A stretch of DNA of 64,000 nt from Pseudomonas veronii (GCF_001439695.1 NZ_JYLL01000027.1:20646-84645); one strand, 5' to 3'. Positions 53,130 to 62,336 are shown, counted from the first letter of the stretch. The notes: generated by a model not told the origin, from the sequence alone. Program-made: numbers and translations.

Positions 53130-54071
53130 ATGTTTCGATTCATATTGCATCGGCTGGGGATGGCTGTGCCCACCCTGTTGCTGATATCGGTGATGGTGTT
53201 TGCACTGATCCGCTTCATCCCCGGTGACCCTGCATTGTTGATGCTGGGCGACATGGCGGATGCCCAGAGCCTGGCACAAATGCGCAGTTCGCTGGGGCTG
53301 GATCACTCGGTGGTGACCCAATACCTGATCTGGATAAAGTCAGTGCTCAGCGGTGACTTGGGGTTCTCCATCAGCACGCGACAAGCTGTATTGCCGCTGT
53401 TGCTCGAGCGCTTCAGTGTCAGCGCGACGATTGTACTGGTAGCGGTTGCGTTGGCCACGCTGATTGCCGTGCCGGTGGGCCTATTTGCCGCCTGGAAGCA
53501 GAACAGCGCGATGGACCTGGGGCTGGTGGCCGGCGCGACGTTGTTGTTGTCGATTCCCAGCTTCTGGCTCGGCCTGCTGCTGCTGTACGCCTTCGGGATC
53601 AAGCTGGGCTGGCTGCCGGTGGTGGGTTACGTGATGTTTGCGGATGATCCGCTCAAGGCGATCACCTATCTGGTGCTGCCGATTGTCACCCTGACCCTGG
53701 TGGAGTTTGGCGCCATCGCCCGCATGGCCAGGGCCAGCACGATTGAAGTGCTGCGCCTGGACTATATCGCCCATGCCCGCGCCAAAGGCTTGTCCGAAGG
53801 TGCGGTGCTGTGGCGCCATGCCTTGCGCAACGCCTTTGCGCCCACCTGGACGTTGGTGGGCTTGATCCTGGGCAACCTGCTCGGCGGCATTGCGGTGCTG
53901 GAAACGGTGTTCACATTGCCGGGTGTCGGGCGCCTGATGGTGGACTCGATCTTCGCCCGGGACTATCCGGTGTTGCAGGGCTGCTTGCTGCTGATTACCT
54001 GTATCTACGTGCTCGTCAACCTGTGTGTCGACCTGCTGTATCCGCTCTTCGACCCGAGGGTGAAGTTATGA
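53130..54071 (+). CDS. ABC transporter permease, DppB/OppB type
   Basis: 313 residues with six membrane helices, opening MFRFILHRLGMAVPTLLLISVMVFALIRFIPGDPALLMLGD as in DppB. The EAA coupling loop lies in ARASTIEVLRLDYIAHARAKGLSEGAVLWRHALRNA. It pairs with the DppC-type permease whose ATG overlaps this stop by four bases. Confidence 0.9.
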   Translation: MFRFILHRLGMAVPTLLLISVMVFALIRFIPGDPALLMLGDMADAQSLAQMRSSLGLDHSVVTQYLIWIKSVLSGDLGFSISTRQAVLPLLLERFSVSATIVLVAVALATLIAVPVGLFAAWKQNSAMDLGLVAGATLLLSIPSFWLGLLLLYAFGIKLGWLPVVGYVMFADDPLKAITYLVLPIVTLTLVEFGAIARMARASTIEVLRLDYIAHARAKGLSEGAVLWRHALRNAFAPTWTLVGLILGNLLGGIAVLETVFTLPGVGRLMVDSIFARDYPVLQGCLLLITCIYVLVNLCVDLLYPLFDPRVKL

Positions 54072-54946
54072 GTGCCAAGCGAACGCTGCCAGCTGAGCCG
54101 GCGCGGAGTGTCGCGGCGCCGGCCCGACGCGCCTGGCGTTACCCGCCACTCAACGCCCTGATCGGCGGGGGCTTGTTACTGGTCCTGATCGGCATGGCCT
54201 TGCTCGGCCTGGTCTGGACGCCCTACGAGCCGTTGCGCCTGGACTTGCTCGCGCGGTTCCAGGCGCCGAGTGCGGCGCACTGGCTGGGCACCGATGAGTT
54301 CGGTCGCGATGCCTTGAGCCGGATGATGATGGGGGCGCGCACCAGCCTGTGGATCAGCCTGCTGTCGGTGAGTTTCGCAGTGGTGGCCGGAACGCTGATC
54401 GGCATGCTGGCCGGTTACCTGCGCGGCTGGACCGACCGGGTGCTGATGATGCTCAACGACGCCTTGCTGGCATTCCCCGGGATCCTCATGGCCCTGGGGA
54501 TCATGGCGATCATCGGCGCCAGCCAGTACGGCATCGTTCTGGCCTTGGGGATCGCCTATACGCCGTCGGTGGTGCGGGTGGTGCGCGGCAGTGTGTTGTC
54601 GCTGCGCGAACTGGAGTTTGTCGAAGCCTCGCGGGTGATCGGCAACTCCGAGTTCTACACCATGCTGCGGCACATTGCGCCCAATTGCCTGGCACCGTTG
54701 TGTGTGTTGGCCACCAGCATGTTCGGTTGGGCCTTGCTCTCGGAAAGCGCCTTGAGCTTCCTCGGGCTGGGTGTACCGCCACCGGCGGCCACTTGGGGCA
54801 GCATGTTGGCGGCCAGCCGGCCTTATATCGCATCGGCTGCCTGGCTCGGGATCTTCCCCGGCCTCTTCATCAGCCTGGCACTGCTTGCCATCAACCTGTT
54901 CGGCGATGCCCTGCGCGATCGTCTCGACCCGCGCATGAGGAAATGA
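54068..54946 (+). CDS. ABC transporter permease, DppC/OppC type
   Basis: 292 residues. The cytoplasmic N-terminal tail is followed by a first helix (PPLNALIGGGLLLVLIGMALLGLVW). The HWLGTDEFGRDALSRMMMGARTSLWIS hallmark of DppC comes next, and the EAA loop lies in LSLRELEFVEASRVIGNSEFYTMLRHIAPN. The start overlaps dppB-like gene's stop (ATGA). It is the second membrane subunit of the same importer. Confidence 0.9.
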   Translation: MSAKRTLPAEPARSVAAPARRAWRYPPLNALIGGGLLLVLIGMALLGLVWTPYEPLRLDLLARFQAPSAAHWLGTDEFGRDALSRMMMGARTSLWISLLSVSFAVVAGTLIGMLAGYLRGWTDRVLMMLNDALLAFPGILMALGIMAIIGASQYGIVLALGIAYTPSVVRVVRGSVLSLRELEFVEASRVIGNSEFYTMLRHIAPNCLAPLCVLATSMFGWALLSESALSFLGLGVPPPAATWGSMLAASRPYIASAAWLGIFPGLFISLALLAINLFGDALRDRLDPRMRK

Positions 54947-54948
54947 TC

Positions 54949-56574
54949 ATGACTGTTCCTACTGCCTTGCTGTCTGTGCAGCACCTGAAAATCCGTGCGG
55001 GCGTGCAAGGCCAACTGGCCGTCGACGACCTGAGCTTCACAATGGCCCCGGGCGAAATCGTCGCCCTGGTGGGCGAGTCGGGCAGCGGCAAAACCATGGC
55101 CGCACGCGCAGCGATTGGCTTGCTGCCGGCGCCGATGCAGGTGTGTGGCGGACGTATCGAGTTCAAAGGCGTAGCGCTCGACAGCCGCGACGCTCCCGCG
55201 ATGCGGCGGGTGCGTGGCGCGCAGATCGGCATGGTCTTCCAGGAGCCGATGGTCTCGCTCAACCCATCGTTGACCATCGGCCGGCAAATGAGTGAGGCCC
55301 TCAAGCTGCACACCGACCTGGACGCGGCCGAAATCCGTCGGCGTTGCCTGCAGATGCTGCAACGCATCGGCATCAAGGACGCCGAGCGTTGCCTGGCGTC
55401 ATACCCGCACCAGTTTTCCGGCGGTATGCGCCAGCGCATCATGCTGGCCTCGGTGATGCTGCTGCGTCCTGCGTTGTTGATCGCCGATGAGCCAACCACG
55501 GCCCTGGACTGTCTGGCGCAGTTGGACGTCATCGAGCTGATGCTGGAGCTGACCCGCGAGCAGGGCACGGCGATTCTGTTCATCAGCCATGACTTGTCGC
55601 TGGTTGCGCGTTATGCCCACAAGGTAGTGGTCATGCGCAACGGCAAAGCGGTCGAGCAGGGCGGCATCCAGGACATTCTGCTGGCACCGCGCGCCGACTA
55701 CACCCGTCAGTTGCTGGAGGCCTTGCCCAGCCGCGGCGTGCTGGCGCCATTGCCGCCCGCCAACGGGCCGTTGCTCGAAGTCCGAGGTGTGTGCATCGAG
55801 CACCCGGGGCCGCGTTCGTTCTGGGGCAAAAGCCTTCCAAAACGCGTGGTGCATGGGGTGGACCTGAGCATCGCGCCTGGCGAAACCCTGGCCCTGGTTG
55901 GCGGCAGCGGGTCTGGCAAGACTACCTTGGGGCGGGCGGTGGTGGGGTTGGTCAACCCCTGCGCCGGGGCTATCCGCTTCAAGGGCGTGGACATCCTCAA
56001 GGCCGCGAACCGCGTACACCGGTTGCAGTGCCAGATGATTTTCCAGGACCCGTATTCCTCCCTCGATCCGCGCATGAAAATTGGCCAGATTCTGGCTGAA
56101 CCCCTGCGCCACGAGCCGGGCATGAGCCCCGCGCAACGTCGGCAGCGTGTCGCCGAAACGCTGGTGGATGTCGGGCTTGCCGAACATTTCGTCGAACGCT
56201 TTGCCCACCAATTATCCGGTGGGCAGCGTCAGCGCGTGGCAATCGGGCGGGCACTGGTGCGACGTCCGCAGTTGGTGATTGCCGACGAGCCGATTTCGGC
56301 GCTGGACATGACCATTCAGAAACAGATTCTGGAGCTGTTCGAACGCTTGCAGAAACAGTACGGCTTTGCCTGCCTGTTCATTTCCCATGACCTGGCGGCG
56401 GTAGAGCGTATCGCCCATCGCGTTGCCGTGATGAACCAGGGCGAAGTGGTCGAGATCGGCGACCGCGACGCGATTTTCGACACGCCGCAACACCCTTACA
56501 CCCAGCAGTTGTTGGCTGCCGCCAGCCCGCTGGAACGACTGGCTGGCGGAGGCTATCGCATCCGCACGCGCTAG
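54949..56574 (+). CDS. Fused double ATP-binding subunit (DppD-DppF type)
   Basis: 541 residues containing two complete ATPase domains. Domain 1 has Walker A GESGSGKT (about 42-49), FSGGMRQR and LLIADEPTTALD. Domain 2 has Walker A GGSGSGKT, LSGGQRQR and LVIADEPISALD. The C-terminal HPYTQQLLAA segment is typical of the peptide-transporter group. In many systems these are two genes (D and F). ATG 54949 has GAGGA upstream with proper spacing; ATG 54943 would overlap the permease stop. Confidence 0.9.
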   Translation: MTVPTALLSVQHLKIRAGVQGQLAVDDLSFTMAPGEIVALVGESGSGKTMAARAAIGLLPAPMQVCGGRIEFKGVALDSRDAPAMRRVRGAQIGMVFQEPMVSLNPSLTIGRQMSEALKLHTDLDAAEIRRRCLQMLQRIGIKDAERCLASYPHQFSGGMRQRIMLASVMLLRPALLIADEPTTALDCLAQLDVIELMLELTREQGTAILFISHDLSLVARYAHKVVVMRNGKAVEQGGIQDILLAPRADYTRQLLEALPSRGVLAPLPPANGPLLEVRGVCIEHPGPRSFWGKSLPKRVVHGVDLSIAPGETLALVGGSGSGKTTLGRAVVGLVNPCAGAIRFKGVDILKAANRVHRLQCQMIFQDPYSSLDPRMKIGQILAEPLRHEPGMSPAQRRQRVAETLVDVGLAEHFVERFAHQLSGGQRQRVAIGRALVRRPQLVIADEPISALDMTIQKQILELFERLQKQYGFACLFISHDLAAVERIAHRVAVMNQGEVVEIGDRDAIFDTPQHPYTQQLLAAASPLERLAGGGYRIRTR

Positions 56575-56613
56575 GCATTGCTTCACCCAGGACCTGAACG
56601 CTGTCCCGCCTCG

Positions 56614-56632
56614 CGTCAATCGCCGATTGACG
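56614..56632 (+). terminator. Hairpin after the ABC transporter genes
   Basis: CGTCAAT-CGCCG-ATTGACG, a perfect 7-bp stem, lies 40 bp after the ATPase stop. No U run follows, so termination strength is doubtful. Confidence 0.35.
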
Positions 56633-56658
56633 TGACGGGCAACGCCATGCCCGAAGAA

Positions 56659-56666
56659 AACAAAAA
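56659..56666 (+). promoter_or_regulatory. A-rich CA motif in leader of second OprD gene
   Basis: AACAAAAA fits AANAANAA, 36 bases before the ATG at 56703. It is farther from the start than the other copies and therefore weaker evidence. Confidence 0.3.
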
Positions 56667-56702
56667 CATCACCCAACCCCCGTACTGCCAGGAGCCAGCA
56701 CC

Positions 56703-57983
56703 ATGAAAAACACCATCACCCATGTCGTCACCGGAGCAGGTCTGATCGGCGCCGGTTTACTGCCTGCGTTCGCTCAGGCGGATTTTATCAAGGACAGTCG
56801 TGCGTCACTGGAACTGAAAAACTACTACTTCAACCGCGACTACCGCGAAGGCACGGGCCAGTCCCAGCGCGCGGAATGGGCGCAGGGCTTTCTGCTTAAC
56901 CTGCAGTCTGGTTTCACCGAAGGCACCGTCGGTTTTGGCCTCGACGCCGTCGGCATGCTCGGCTTGAAACTCGACTCGAGCCCCGACCGTTCCGGTTCAG
57001 GCCTGCTGTCGCGCAACAGTGAGCCAGAACCGGGCAAACCCAGCTACGCCCGGCGCGCGCACGACGAGTATTCCAAGTTTGGCGTGACCGGCAAGGCGCG
57101 CTTTGCCCAGAGCGAGTTGCGGGTCGGCTATATGGTCCCGGACCTGCCGACATTGCAACCCAACCTCAGTCGCTTGTTCCCGCAAAGCTTCAGCGGTACC
57201 GCGTTGACCTCCAAAGACCTCAGCGGGCTGACGATCAGTCTCGGCCAGTTGGACAAGGTCAAGCAGCGTGACTCGACCGACTACGAGGACATGGGCCTGA
57301 CCAGCCAGTCCGGGGCCTACAAAAGTTCGGCCAAAAGTGACCGGTTTCGTTACGCCGGCGCGGATTACAAGCTCGGCGCGAGCACCTTGGCCAGCTACCA
57401 GTGGGCGCAACTTGATGGCCTGTACAAACAGCAATACCTGGGCCTGAAAAACAGCTTCGGCCTCGGGCCCGGGACGGTGAAAACCGACATCCGTTACTTT
57501 GATGCCAGCCAGGATGGCGCGGGGTTGGCGGGCAAGGTGGATAACCAGGCGCTGAGCACGCGCATCGGCTACAGCCTGGAGGGCCACAGCCTCAGTGGCG
57601 GCTATCAGGCGCAATACGGCACGACGCCGTTCACTTACGTCGACGGCACTAACACCTACCTGTTCACCGAATACCAATTGAGTAACTTCTCCCAGACCGG
57701 GGAGCGCACCTGGCATGCCCGCTATGACTACGACTTCGCCGCGCTGGGGGTGCCCGGGCTTCTGTTTTCGACGCGCTATGCCAATGGTGACAACGCCAAA
57801 GTCAAAGGCTTCCAGGGCGAGGGCCGCGAGTGGGAACGCGACTTCAGCCTCGGCTATGTGGTGCAGAGCGGGCGCCTGAAAAACGTCTCGCTGCGTTGGC
57901 AGAACGCGAGTGCGAAAAGCAACTACACCCGTGACACCAACGAAAACCGCCTGATCCTGGGCTACACCCTGGCGCTCTGGTAG
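56703..57983 (+). CDS. OprD-family porin
   Basis: 426 residues with a clean signal peptide (HVVTGAGLIGAGLLPAFAQA). ADFIKDSRASLELKNYYFNRDYREG and EWAQGFLLNLQSGFTEGTVGFGLDAVGMLGLKLDSSPDRSGSGLL follow; the barrel ends NRLILGYTLALW. It is placed between the ABC importer and the aminotransferase, so it is the likely outer-membrane entry for that importer's ligand. Confidence 0.9.
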   Translation: MKNTITHVVTGAGLIGAGLLPAFAQADFIKDSRASLELKNYYFNRDYREGTGQSQRAEWAQGFLLNLQSGFTEGTVGFGLDAVGMLGLKLDSSPDRSGSGLLSRNSEPEPGKPSYARRAHDEYSKFGVTGKARFAQSELRVGYMVPDLPTLQPNLSRLFPQSFSGTALTSKDLSGLTISLGQLDKVKQRDSTDYEDMGLTSQSGAYKSSAKSDRFRYAGADYKLGASTLASYQWAQLDGLYKQQYLGLKNSFGLGPGTVKTDIRYFDASQDGAGLAGKVDNQALSTRIGYSLEGHSLSGGYQAQYGTTPFTYVDGTNTYLFTEYQLSNFSQTGERTWHARYDYDFAALGVPGLLFSTRYANGDNAKVKGFQGEGREWERDFSLGYVVQSGRLKNVSLRWQNASAKSNYTRDTNENRLILGYTLALW

Positions 57984-58004
57984 GCGTCGATGCCATGCAC
58001 TGCC

Positions 58005-58030
58005 GTAGGCGCCGGCTTGCCGGTGCCTAC
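58005..58030. repeat. REP-like palindromic hairpin
   Basis: GTAGGCGCCGGC-TT-GCCGGTGCCTAC is a 12-bp stem with one G/T wobble and a two-base loop, 21 bp after the OprD stop. The GTAGG...CCTAC ends resemble the repetitive extragenic palindromes of fluorescent pseudomonads. Only this one copy is evident in the window. It may also act as an mRNA 3'-end barrier. Confidence 0.6.
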
Positions 58031-58093
58031 AACCGATCTGCGTTGTGCTGTGCGGATTGAGGTTTTTTCATCACCGATCATCAAGGAGCGCCC

Positions 58094-59425
58094 ATGAGCG
58101 ATCTTTCCGGCAACACCCCTACGTCCCAGGCCGCCTCGGCGTTTTGGGCGCCGTTCACACCGATGCGCCAGTTTCAAAAGCAGCCGATGATGTTCGCCAG
58201 CGCCGAGGGCATGCATTACACCACCACCGATGGCCGCCGCATTCTGGATGCCATGGCCGGTCTGTGGTGTGTGAATGCCGGCCACGGCCAGGCCCGAATT
58301 GTCGAGGCGATTCGCGAATCGGCCGGGCGCCTGGACTTCGTATCCTCATTCAAAATGAGCCATCCCCACGCGCTGGAAATGGCTGAGCGCTTGATCGCCA
58401 TTGCCCCGGCCGGCATCGAGCAGGTGTTCTTCACCAACTCCGGTTCCGAAGCGGTCGACACCGCGCTGAAGATTGCCCGGGCCTACCATCAGGCGCGTGG
58501 CGATTGCCGCAGGACCAAGTTCATCGGGCGTGCCAAGGGCTACCACGGCATGGGGTTCGGCGGCCTTTCGGTGTCTGGGCTGGGGCGTCAGAAGCGCGAT
58601 TTCGGGCCATTGCTGGGGGAGGTCTCGCACCTGCCCTTGCCGTATGACGCGAGCATGCGCTTTACCGCGGGCCAACCGGCCACTGGCGTCGAATACGCCG
58701 ATGCGCTGACGCAGCTGTTGGAAGTGCAAGACCCGAGCACGGTGGCGGCGGTGATCGTCGAGCCGGTCACCGGTTCCGGCGGTGTCTATCCGCCGCCACA
58801 GGGGTATTTGCAGCGGCTGCGCGACATCTGTACTCGGCACGGCGTGCTGCTGATCTTCGACGAAGTGATCACCGGGTTCGGTCGTGTCGGCGCAAGCTTC
58901 GCCGCGCAGGCGTTCGGCGTCACTCCGGACCTGATCACCACCGCCAAGGGCCTCACCAACGGCGCGGTGCCGATGGGCGGCGTGCTCGTCAGCGGGCGGG
59001 TCTATGAAGCCTTTATGGCCGGCCCGGAGAACGCTATCGAATTGATGCACGGCTACACCTATTCCGCCCATCCGCTGGCCTGCGCGGCCGGCCTGGCGAC
59101 GCTGCGGGTGCATGAGGAATTGGGGATCAACCAGCACGTGCTGGCGGTCAGCGATCTCTGGCAAGCGGCCGCGTTGTCGCTCAAAGGCGTCGGGCCGGTG
59201 GTGGATGTCCGCGCGATTGGCTTGCTGTGTGCTGTCGAGCTGCAAGCGTTGCCAGCCGCGCCGGGTGTCAGGGGCGCGCAAGTGGCGCAGTGGTGTTTCG
59301 ATCACGGCGTGCTGGTACGGGGCTCGGGTGACACCATCGTGATCTCGCCGCCGCTGATTATTTCCCCGGAACACATCGCGCAGGTATTCGAAACCTTGCG
59401 CGAAGCGTTATGCCAGGTTGCGTGA
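58094..59425 (+). CDS. PLP-dependent omega-amino acid/amine:pyruvate aminotransferase (class III)
   Basis: 443 residues. Cofactor residues are visible: TNSGSEA phosphate-cup loop (114-120), GYHG with stacking Tyr 150, Asp 256 (IFDEVITGFGR) and the Schiff-base Lys 285 (TTAKGLTNG). The opening FWAPFTPMRQFQ...DGRRILDAMAGLWCVNAGH follows the beta-alanine:pyruvate transaminase/SpuC group, which removes terminal amino groups to give aldehydes. The aldehyde dehydrogenase gene 18 bp downstream would oxidise that product. AAGGAG precedes the ATG. Confidence 0.87.
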   Translation: MSDLSGNTPTSQAASAFWAPFTPMRQFQKQPMMFASAEGMHYTTTDGRRILDAMAGLWCVNAGHGQARIVEAIRESAGRLDFVSSFKMSHPHALEMAERLIAIAPAGIEQVFFTNSGSEAVDTALKIARAYHQARGDCRRTKFIGRAKGYHGMGFGGLSVSGLGRQKRDFGPLLGEVSHLPLPYDASMRFTAGQPATGVEYADALTQLLEVQDPSTVAAVIVEPVTGSGGVYPPPQGYLQRLRDICTRHGVLLIFDEVITGFGRVGASFAAQAFGVTPDLITTAKGLTNGAVPMGGVLVSGRVYEAFMAGPENAIELMHGYTYSAHPLACAAGLATLRVHEELGINQHVLAVSDLWQAAALSLKGVGPVVDVRAIGLLCAVELQALPAAPGVRGAQVAQWCFDHGVLVRGSGDTIVISPPLIISPEHIAQVFETLREALCQVA

Positions 59426-59443
59426 TTGAGTCGAGGAGCGGTT

Positions 59444-60862
59444 ATGACGGATCTATTGGATTTTTACATCGACGGGGCCTGGGTCAGGCCCGATAGCCAG
59501 GTGATCGAAGCCGTGATCGATCCGTCCAGCGAGCAGGTGGTTGCGCGGATCATCCTGGGCAACGAACGCGACGTGAACCGTGCGGTGGCGGCGGCCAAAG
59601 CGGCATTCGCGAGTTTCTCCGCGACCACGCCCGAGCAGCGTATCGAACTGCTCGAGAGGATCATCGACGGCTATCAGCGGCGCAGTGAGGCGTTGGCTCT
59701 TGCGGTGCATCAGGAAATGGGCGCGCCGCTGTCACTCGCCAGAACGGCCCATGTACCGGCGGGGCTGGGCCATCTGGTGCGGGCCCTGGAGGTGTTGAAG
59801 CGCTACCCGTTCGAAACAATGCTGGGAAGCTCGCGGGTGATGCGTGAGCCGATTGGCGTGTGTGGCCTGATCACCCCCTGGAATTGGCCGCTCAACCAGC
59901 TCACCTGCAAAGTCGCCCCGGCGCTGGCCGTCGGCTGCACGGTGGTGCTCAAGCCCAGTGAGCGCGCGCCGCTGTCGGCGCTGATTTTTGCCGAGATTCT
60001 GCACGAGGCCGGCGTGCCCCAGGGGGTGTTCAACGTGGTCAATGGCGACGGTCCGGGTGTCGGCACGGCGCTGTCGCAGCATGCCGATATCGACATGATC
60101 TCGTTCACCGGCTCGACGCGGGCGGGTATCGCAGTGGCCAAGGCGGCGGCGGATACGGTCAAGCGAGTCGCCCAGGAACTGGGCGGCAAGTCGGCCAATA
60201 TCCTGCTCGACGATGCCGATCTGCCCAGCGCGGTGCGCCATGGGGTGTTGGGTTGCATGCGCAACAGCGGCCAGTCGTGCAATGCACCGACCCGCATGCT
60301 GGTGCCGCGGGCGTTGCATGCCCAGGCGGTCGCAATCGCCTGCGAGGTGGCGGCCCAGGTGTGTTTCGATGATAGCCGGCCTGCCACGGCCATCGGGCCG
60401 GTGGCCAACGTCATGCAGTTCAATCGGGTCCAGCAGTTGATCGAGCAGGCGCTGTGCGAAGGCGCGTTGCTGGTGGCCGGTGGAACAGGGCGCCCAGACG
60501 GCGTGACGACAGGGTTCTACGTCAAACCGACGATTTTTGCCGATGTCGAGCCGCACATGAGCATCGCTCGCGAAGAAGTGTTCGGCCCGGTCCTGGCGAT
60601 CATTCCGTATGACAGCGAGGAGCAGGCGGTGCGGATCGCCAACGACAGCGTGTACGGGCTGTCGGGGTACGTCACCTCGTCGGACCGCGAACGCGCCAGG
60701 GCTATCGCTCGACAGTTGCGTACCGGCATGGTCCATCTCAATGGTTGCAAGGCCGACCAGGACGCGCCTTTTGGCGGCTACAAACAGTCCGGAAACGGGC
60801 GGGAATGGGGGGTGTTCGGGTTTGAGGAGTACCTGGAAACAAAGTCAGTGTTTGGCTATTAG
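59444..60862 (+). CDS. Aldehyde dehydrogenase coupled to the aminotransferase
   Basis: 472 residues from ATG 59444, with GAGGAG upstream. Asn in ITPWNWPLNQ (about 147), general base Glu 245 (QELGGKSAN) and nucleophile Cys 279 (NSGQSCNAPTR) are present. Adjacent to the aminotransferase it most likely oxidises the aldehyde formed by transamination, as KauB does after SpuC in polyamine breakdown. The aldehyde itself is not deducible. Vanillin is one option given the neighbouring vanAB. Confidence 0.87.
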   Translation: MTDLLDFYIDGAWVRPDSQVIEAVIDPSSEQVVARIILGNERDVNRAVAAAKAAFASFSATTPEQRIELLERIIDGYQRRSEALALAVHQEMGAPLSLARTAHVPAGLGHLVRALEVLKRYPFETMLGSSRVMREPIGVCGLITPWNWPLNQLTCKVAPALAVGCTVVLKPSERAPLSALIFAEILHEAGVPQGVFNVVNGDGPGVGTALSQHADIDMISFTGSTRAGIAVAKAAADTVKRVAQELGGKSANILLDDADLPSAVRHGVLGCMRNSGQSCNAPTRMLVPRALHAQAVAIACEVAAQVCFDDSRPATAIGPVANVMQFNRVQQLIEQALCEGALLVAGGTGRPDGVTTGFYVKPTIFADVEPHMSIAREEVFGPVLAIIPYDSEEQAVRIANDSVYGLSGYVTSSDRERARAIARQLRTGMVHLNGCKADQDAPFGGYKQSGNGREWGVFGFEEYLETKSVFGY

Positions 60863-60912
60863 AAAGGAACAGGTTGGGGCGCCCAGATGAGCACCTGGCC
60901 GCGACGCGGGGT

Positions 60913-60933
60913 AACCCGGCCCGAGGCCGGGTT
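60913..60933 (+). terminator. Terminator after the aminotransferase/aldehyde dehydrogenase genes
   Basis: AACCCGGCC-CGA-GGCCGGGTT, a perfect 9-bp stem with a three-base loop, followed by TGTGTTG. It lies 50 bp after the aldehyde dehydrogenase stop, between convergent genes, and may serve both strands. Confidence 0.65.
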
Positions 60934-61010
60934 TGTGTTGCTCCAGAAGGCCTATGCGACGGCCACATTTGAACGATCCGCCCAGCCCAGGTGAATCACT
61001 GGGCGGTCAT

Positions 61011-62282
61011 TCACCATAGCTTCCAGGTGTAATCGACATTCACCCGTAGCTCATTGTCGTCCCGATGGCTGGCCTGGGCGGCGAAATCATTACGGTACCA
61101 TGCGTTGCGCACGCGCAGATTCAGGCCTTTAAGGGGTGTGCTCTGAAGCACATAGTTCAGTTCGATATCTTTTTCGCTTTCCTTCAGGTTGCTGCCGCCC
61201 AGTTTGGGTAACTCAATGTTGTCGCCGCTGACGTAACGCAGCATGCCATTGAGCCCGGGCAAGCCCAGCGCGGCAAAGTTGTAGTCATAGCGCACCTGCC
61301 AACTGCGCTCCTTGGGGTTGAGGAACTCCGAGCTCAGCGTGCCTTCGGTGATGACCAACGGCTCGGTGCCGAACAGGTAAGGCATGGCGGTCTTGCCGGT
61401 CAGTTGCATGTAGCCGGCGCCGAATTTGTGCGCGCCCAGGCTGTACGTCAGCATCAGGGCGGCGTTGCGATTGTCCACGGGGCCGGCCTTGGCGGCACCG
61501 TTTTCACCGGTGACGAACAGGCGCACGTCGCTTTTCAGGCGGCCGGGGCCCATCGGGCGATTGTCGACGAAACCGTAGAAATCCTTGCGATAAAGGTCAG
61601 CCAGTTCGGCGTGGTAGTACTTGAGCGTCAGTTGCGGCGACCAGGCATAGTCGCCGCCGAGGAAGGTAAAACGGTCGGATTCGGCGGCGCCATTGAAGCG
61701 GCCGTTGGGCGAGGCTACCGACATTTTCTGGTAGTGGGTGGAGTCGCGCAGGTTGATGCGGTCGAGCCAGCCGACGTGCAGGGTCAGGTTGTCGATCTCC
61801 TGGGACTTGAGGTACGTGCCGCGGAAGGTCTGCGGCAGCAGGCGGGTAGGGCTGGCGAAGGCGATTGGCAGAAACGTGCTGATGGTCCCCAGTTGCAACT
61901 CGCTCTTCGAGGCCCGGGCCTTGGCGGTCAGGCCCAGCTCCGAATATTCGCTGGCCGGTTCACGGGTCTGGTGGTTGTACGGTAGCAGGCCGGTGCCCGT
62001 GCGTGCGGGCGAGGAGTCCAGACGTGCGCCCAGCAAACCCTGGGCGTCCAGGCCGAAGCCGACAGGCCCTTCGGTATAGCCCGAGCGCATGTTGAGAATG
62101 AAGCCCTGCGCCCATTCGCGGGCAGCCGCCTGCGGCGTGGCGTTCACGTAATTGCGATCGAAGTAATAGTTGCGTATCACCAGATCGGCCTGGCTGTCGT
62201 CGACAAAACCGGCGGCGCAGGCCTGGTCTACGAAAAAAACGCAGGTGCAGGCGCTGACGCCCCGAAAGAAGTTCCTGAGCAT
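61011..62282 (-). CDS. OprD-family porin of the mhp-type cluster
   Basis: 423 residues from ATG 62282 (MLRNFFRGV). An in-frame GTG at 62294 is an alternative, and neither has a clear ribosome site. The signal region is SACTCVFFVDQACA. GFVDDSQADLVIRNYYFDRNY and EWAQGFILNMRSGYTEGPVGFGLDAQGLLGARLDSSPARTGTGLLP follow, ending LRVNVDYTWKLW. It is encoded after mhpE and mhpT on the minus strand, so it probably admits phenylpropionate-type acids. Confidence 0.87.
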   Translation of the reverse strand: MLRNFFRGVSACTCVFFVDQACAAGFVDDSQADLVIRNYYFDRNYVNATPQAAAREWAQGFILNMRSGYTEGPVGFGLDAQGLLGARLDSSPARTGTGLLPYNHQTREPASEYSELGLTAKARASKSELQLGTISTFLPIAFASPTRLLPQTFRGTYLKSQEIDNLTLHVGWLDRINLRDSTHYQKMSVASPNGRFNGAAESDRFTFLGGDYAWSPQLTLKYYHAELADLYRKDFYGFVDNRPMGPGRLKSDVRLFVTGENGAAKAGPVDNRNAALMLTYSLGAHKFGAGYMQLTGKTAMPYLFGTEPLVITEGTLSSEFLNPKERSWQVRYDYNFAALGLPGLNGMLRYVSGDNIELPKLGGSNLKESEKDIELNYVLQSTPLKGLNLRVRNAWYRNDFAAQASHRDDNELRVNVDYTWKLW

Positions 62283-62294
62283 GGCAGTGTTCAC

Positions 62295-62306
62295 TTTTAT
62301 TGTTGT
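62295..62306 (-). promoter_or_regulatory. A-rich CA motif before the mhp-side OprD gene
   Basis: Minus-strand ACAACAATAAAA contains AACAATAA (AANAANAA) and lies within 25 bases of the OprD start. Confidence 0.45.
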
Positions 62307-62317
62307 AGGGGTAAGCC

Positions 62318-62336
62318 CCGCGCCATCGTGGCGCGG
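62318..62336 (-). terminator. Intercistronic hairpin between mhpT and the OprD gene
   Basis: CCGCGCCA-TCG-TGGCGCGG, a perfect 8-bp GC-rich stem. On the minus transcript it lies between the mhpT stop and the CA motif of the porin gene. No U run follows. Confidence 0.45.
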
